The notes under the pieces were generated by a model that was given only the letters and a program-made list of their open reading frames with translations, ran no database searches and was not told where the DNA came from. From Chrysomallon squamiferum (Eukaryota > Mollusca > Gastropoda > Neomphalida > Peltospiridae), in NCBI GenBank assembly GCA_012295275.1, contig CM022672.1, forward strand, positions 25,450,930 through 25,510,929: a stretch of DNA of 60,000 nucleotides, given 5' to 3'. The stretch's first letter is position 1; the number at the start of each line of letters is the position of its first letter. Shown one piece after another: positions 57,062 through 60,000 of the stretch. The position numbers and the translations under genes were made by a program.

Positions 57062-59378
57062 CTAAAATACAAATCTTCTCAAATGTTTATTCATGGAATG
57101 TTTTTTTTTTAATTATTGTTATTCTTCTTCACTGGGATTGCCGAAGTCCGTTGTGCCGTTTTTGCTTTGTGTTTAGTTTTCAACAGTTAGAACATAATAA
57201 CTGTTATCACAACTGTAATGATTGCTATGATATCCTTCTCCACTATTGTAAATATAGCTACTACTGCTACTGCAGATGCGACTGTTGCTACTACTACCAC
57301 CAATGCTGCTATTACTTCGATGTTTAAATAAATACACTACTGCAGCTACTACTGCTACTACTACTTTACAACTGCTAACACTACTTCTACTTGTTATCAC
57401 TACTGCCATCTAATTAGACAGTACCTCGCTACGAAGGTTAGTAATACAAGTAATACACACACACAAGTATTTATACTAACGCTGTCGTGAGTGAATGTTT
57501 AACGACACCCCAGCACTAAAAAAACACATCGGCTGCTGGGTGTAACACTAGAACAGTGTAAACCGAAGTAAATCGCGATATTAAAAGTAGATACATTGAT
57601 GTGAGAAAAACGCTCCTTAAACTATTTTAAGTCAATCCGTTTTGCAGTTTATTATTTAATGAAGCAACATTTGATCAATCTGTTTAAACTGGAAGTGGCA
57701 GCTATCTCTCGCTAAAAGTATTTACCTAAATTAATTTAAATAAGTCGTTCGGTCTGCGCAGTAAATTTGAACACTTGCTAAATTAGTTTAAACAAATTTA
57801 ACTGAAATGATTTAGTTTGAATATGAAACGTATTTTAATTAAATCGATTTATATCTAAATGCAAGGTTTTAGTCTTTTTCCTTTTTTTTTTTTTTTTCCA
57901 TTGTAACAAAGTCAGTATTAAGTAATTGTTTTAACTAATCGCCAGACTGGCAAATGTAAAACTGTGCCAGAATTTTTCAGTTCTTTTCCACGTTTGTAAA
58001 TATTAACTGTCACAGAAACAGTTTAACAAAGTGGATTTTAACAAAAACTTTTTAAAACTTTAAATCTCTACAGTATTTTAACAACGACTTTTTAAAATCA
58101 GTATATCTGACTAAGTTCTACAAGTGTCAGTAAAACAAACGTGTATACTGAAACAACGTGTTTACCTATTTACAAGTGTATACTGAAACAACATGTTTAC
58201 CTATTTACTCACGTACGTACGGAACACCTGTATTTTTCTACGTCTGCACACACGGCACTTTCAGAGGAATTATGGCAGTTTCTGGCACAGAGTGTCGCCT
58301 ACTACGTTCACGACGACGTTAATAAATGACTGTCACGACAATATTACATCAATTATTGTGTCTTTATTTGAATTATGATGATGGCCCATCGTTTTATTTG
58401 GCATTTATGGCTTTTGTTTCTCTTGGTTTGAGAATGTTTGGACAAGCCGCGGATTAATGATACACTCCGATCTGACAGAAAGCTAAAAACGGTAGTTTTC
58501 TGGAATATTTTAAGAACTAGGTCGTGAAAAAATACTTTTGTAAAGCCCAAATATTCAACTGTTTGCTTACAACATGACAAAAGACTGCTAAATTTATAAA
58601 AAGGCCAAAAATAAATTGATTTAAAAGGTAATTAATTTTACTGATTGGCTTTGATAGAAAGTCTTAAATAAATTTGGGTAAAATAGTCTTAGAGACTGAG
58701 TGCCAGCATTCACTTTTAAATACACATCTGTGAACATATTTAATTATAAACGAAACCGAAATAAAATGATATATTATAATAACGGATACACTGGGGAGTT
58801 TATTTTACTGTTAGTACAATAATAAAATAGTAGTTAATGATTATAATATAGATATTTAACTTATTTTAATATCATAATAGAGATATTTAACATATTGCTA
58901 TATTATAATATATATATTTAAATATGTTAATATCATAACATAGATATTTGACATATTGTAATAATCTGTAGTTCATCTTATTATAATGTAAGACGGAGTT
59001 AATACAATTAATACAGATAAATATACAACGTCATTGCTGTTTTCAAATGTTTTCGACATGTGGAAAATACATACTGCACAAATAATATTCACTTATATGA
59101 AATACACGTCGCACTTAATAAATAACAGTTTTAAACATACATACAAATCCGCATAAATAAAACAGTAGTTATTTACATACGTCCCGCATGTGATATTATT
59201 ACATAGAAAGAGCTGTTACATATATTATAAAACAATAATAAAGTAAGGGAGAAAAAGATAATTTAGTACAAATAATTTCAAATATTAAATGTGAAAAAAT
59301 GTCAGTAAGACTGAATGAATGATTATAAAATGCATTTAGAAGTAGGTCGACAGAATATTTTAATAATTTATTTATTTA

Positions 59379-59411
<33 letters not shown>

Positions 59412-59746
59412 CATAACAACAACAACAACCACAAACACAACAACAACAATAAGAATAACGATATAATAGTAATAATAAGTAAGTAAATAAATAAATGAAA
59501 TAAAAATATAAATTTAGCAAACTGCTTTAGTAACAACATCATTACTACACATATAAGCTACTTCTAAAAGTACAGTTGTGTGAATGGGTGTGCAAATGTG
59601 TGTGTGTATTTATACACTAACAAATGATTTTGATAAATTTGATATGACAACGGAAGACAGCAAAACATCGACACTATCACATTATGATAACCTGTACCAG
59701 ATACCAAAAACATTTAACCAAGAAAACCACTGAACAGAGTTTTAAA

Positions 59747-59789
<43 letters not shown>

Positions 59790-60000
59790 CTCGAGATACA
59801 TTTGTGTATGTATGTAAATTTGTATCTATGGATGGAACTATGGATGGATGTACGAGTCTGTGTGTGTACGTACATATGGGTGGATGGATAAATGTATGTT
59901 ATTCTTTTAATATTCGTTTTGTGTACTTTCTTGCTTCTTATTCAGTTCTTTGTTGTTATTGATGTAAAACCGTTGTTGTTGTTTCTTTTTGTTCGTCTTT
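57062..60000. other. upstream region of secreted-protein gene 2; no further gene seen
   Basis: It contains triplet-type TAC/CTG sequence (57190-57400), a near-perfect tandem pair of about 37 bp around 58140-58205 ('gtgtatactgaaacaac'), AT-rich weak repeats 58840-58960 ('atatttaacatatt'), (AAT)n 59384-59410 and (TG)n 59749-59788. No coding region with recognisable features was found on either strand. Confidence 0.6.

Overview
This is an AT-rich, intron-rich metazoan nuclear sequence. It has GT-AG introns, AATAAA signals, many microsatellites, DNA-transposon remnants and very little coding sequence. An invertebrate, most likely a mollusc or other lophotrochozoan, fits best, because BLNK/SLP-76-like SH2 adaptors, amplified LicD genes and small Gly/Asn/Tyr-rich secreted proteins all occur there. 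This placement is inference. No bacterial operon, prophage or CRISPR is present.

Layout. (1) 187-6614, + strand: eight 3' exons of a cytoplasmic adaptor with tyrosine motifs, proline-rich stretches and a C-terminal SH2 domain. One intron carries a 49-bp minisatellite. (2) 6615-13200: 3' UTR and gene-poor DNA with a 1.25-kb foldback element (10846-12090) and a CATA-type microsatellite. (3) About 13.2-48.6 kb: a complex segmental-duplication array. It holds four near-identical single-exon LicD/fukutin-type genes: A 18845, B 26084 and C 36583 on +, D 42143-43069 on -. It also holds two duplicated 3' gene tails, inverted blocks, a Tigger-like insertion with an in-window empty site, and two minisatellites that are short in some units but greatly expanded beside copy D (24-bp unit; 22-bp unit over about 2.6 kb). 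(4) About 48.84-51.87 kb: a DNA transposon with long inverted ends and a decayed gene for a nuclease-like protein with a cysteine-rich C-terminus. (5) 52049-52344, -: a frameshifted fragment of a SWIM zinc-finger protein. (6) 54.0-57.1 kb, -: two paralogous two-exon genes for small secreted proteins rich in Gly, Asn and Tyr, with the same intron phase and splice context. (7) 57.1-60 kb: no gene seen.

The genes do not form one pathway. The SH2 adaptor would act in tyrosine-kinase signalling. The LicD proteins look like Golgi/ER type II membrane sugar-phosphate or phosphocholine transferases. The Gly/Asn/Tyr proteins are probably extracellular (matrix, mucus, shell or defence). The LicD array is the most striking feature: flank arrangements split the copies into an A/D type and a B/C type, which records several rounds of duplication and inversion. 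Exon boundaries were read by eye from splice sites and phase, without transcripts or database searches.
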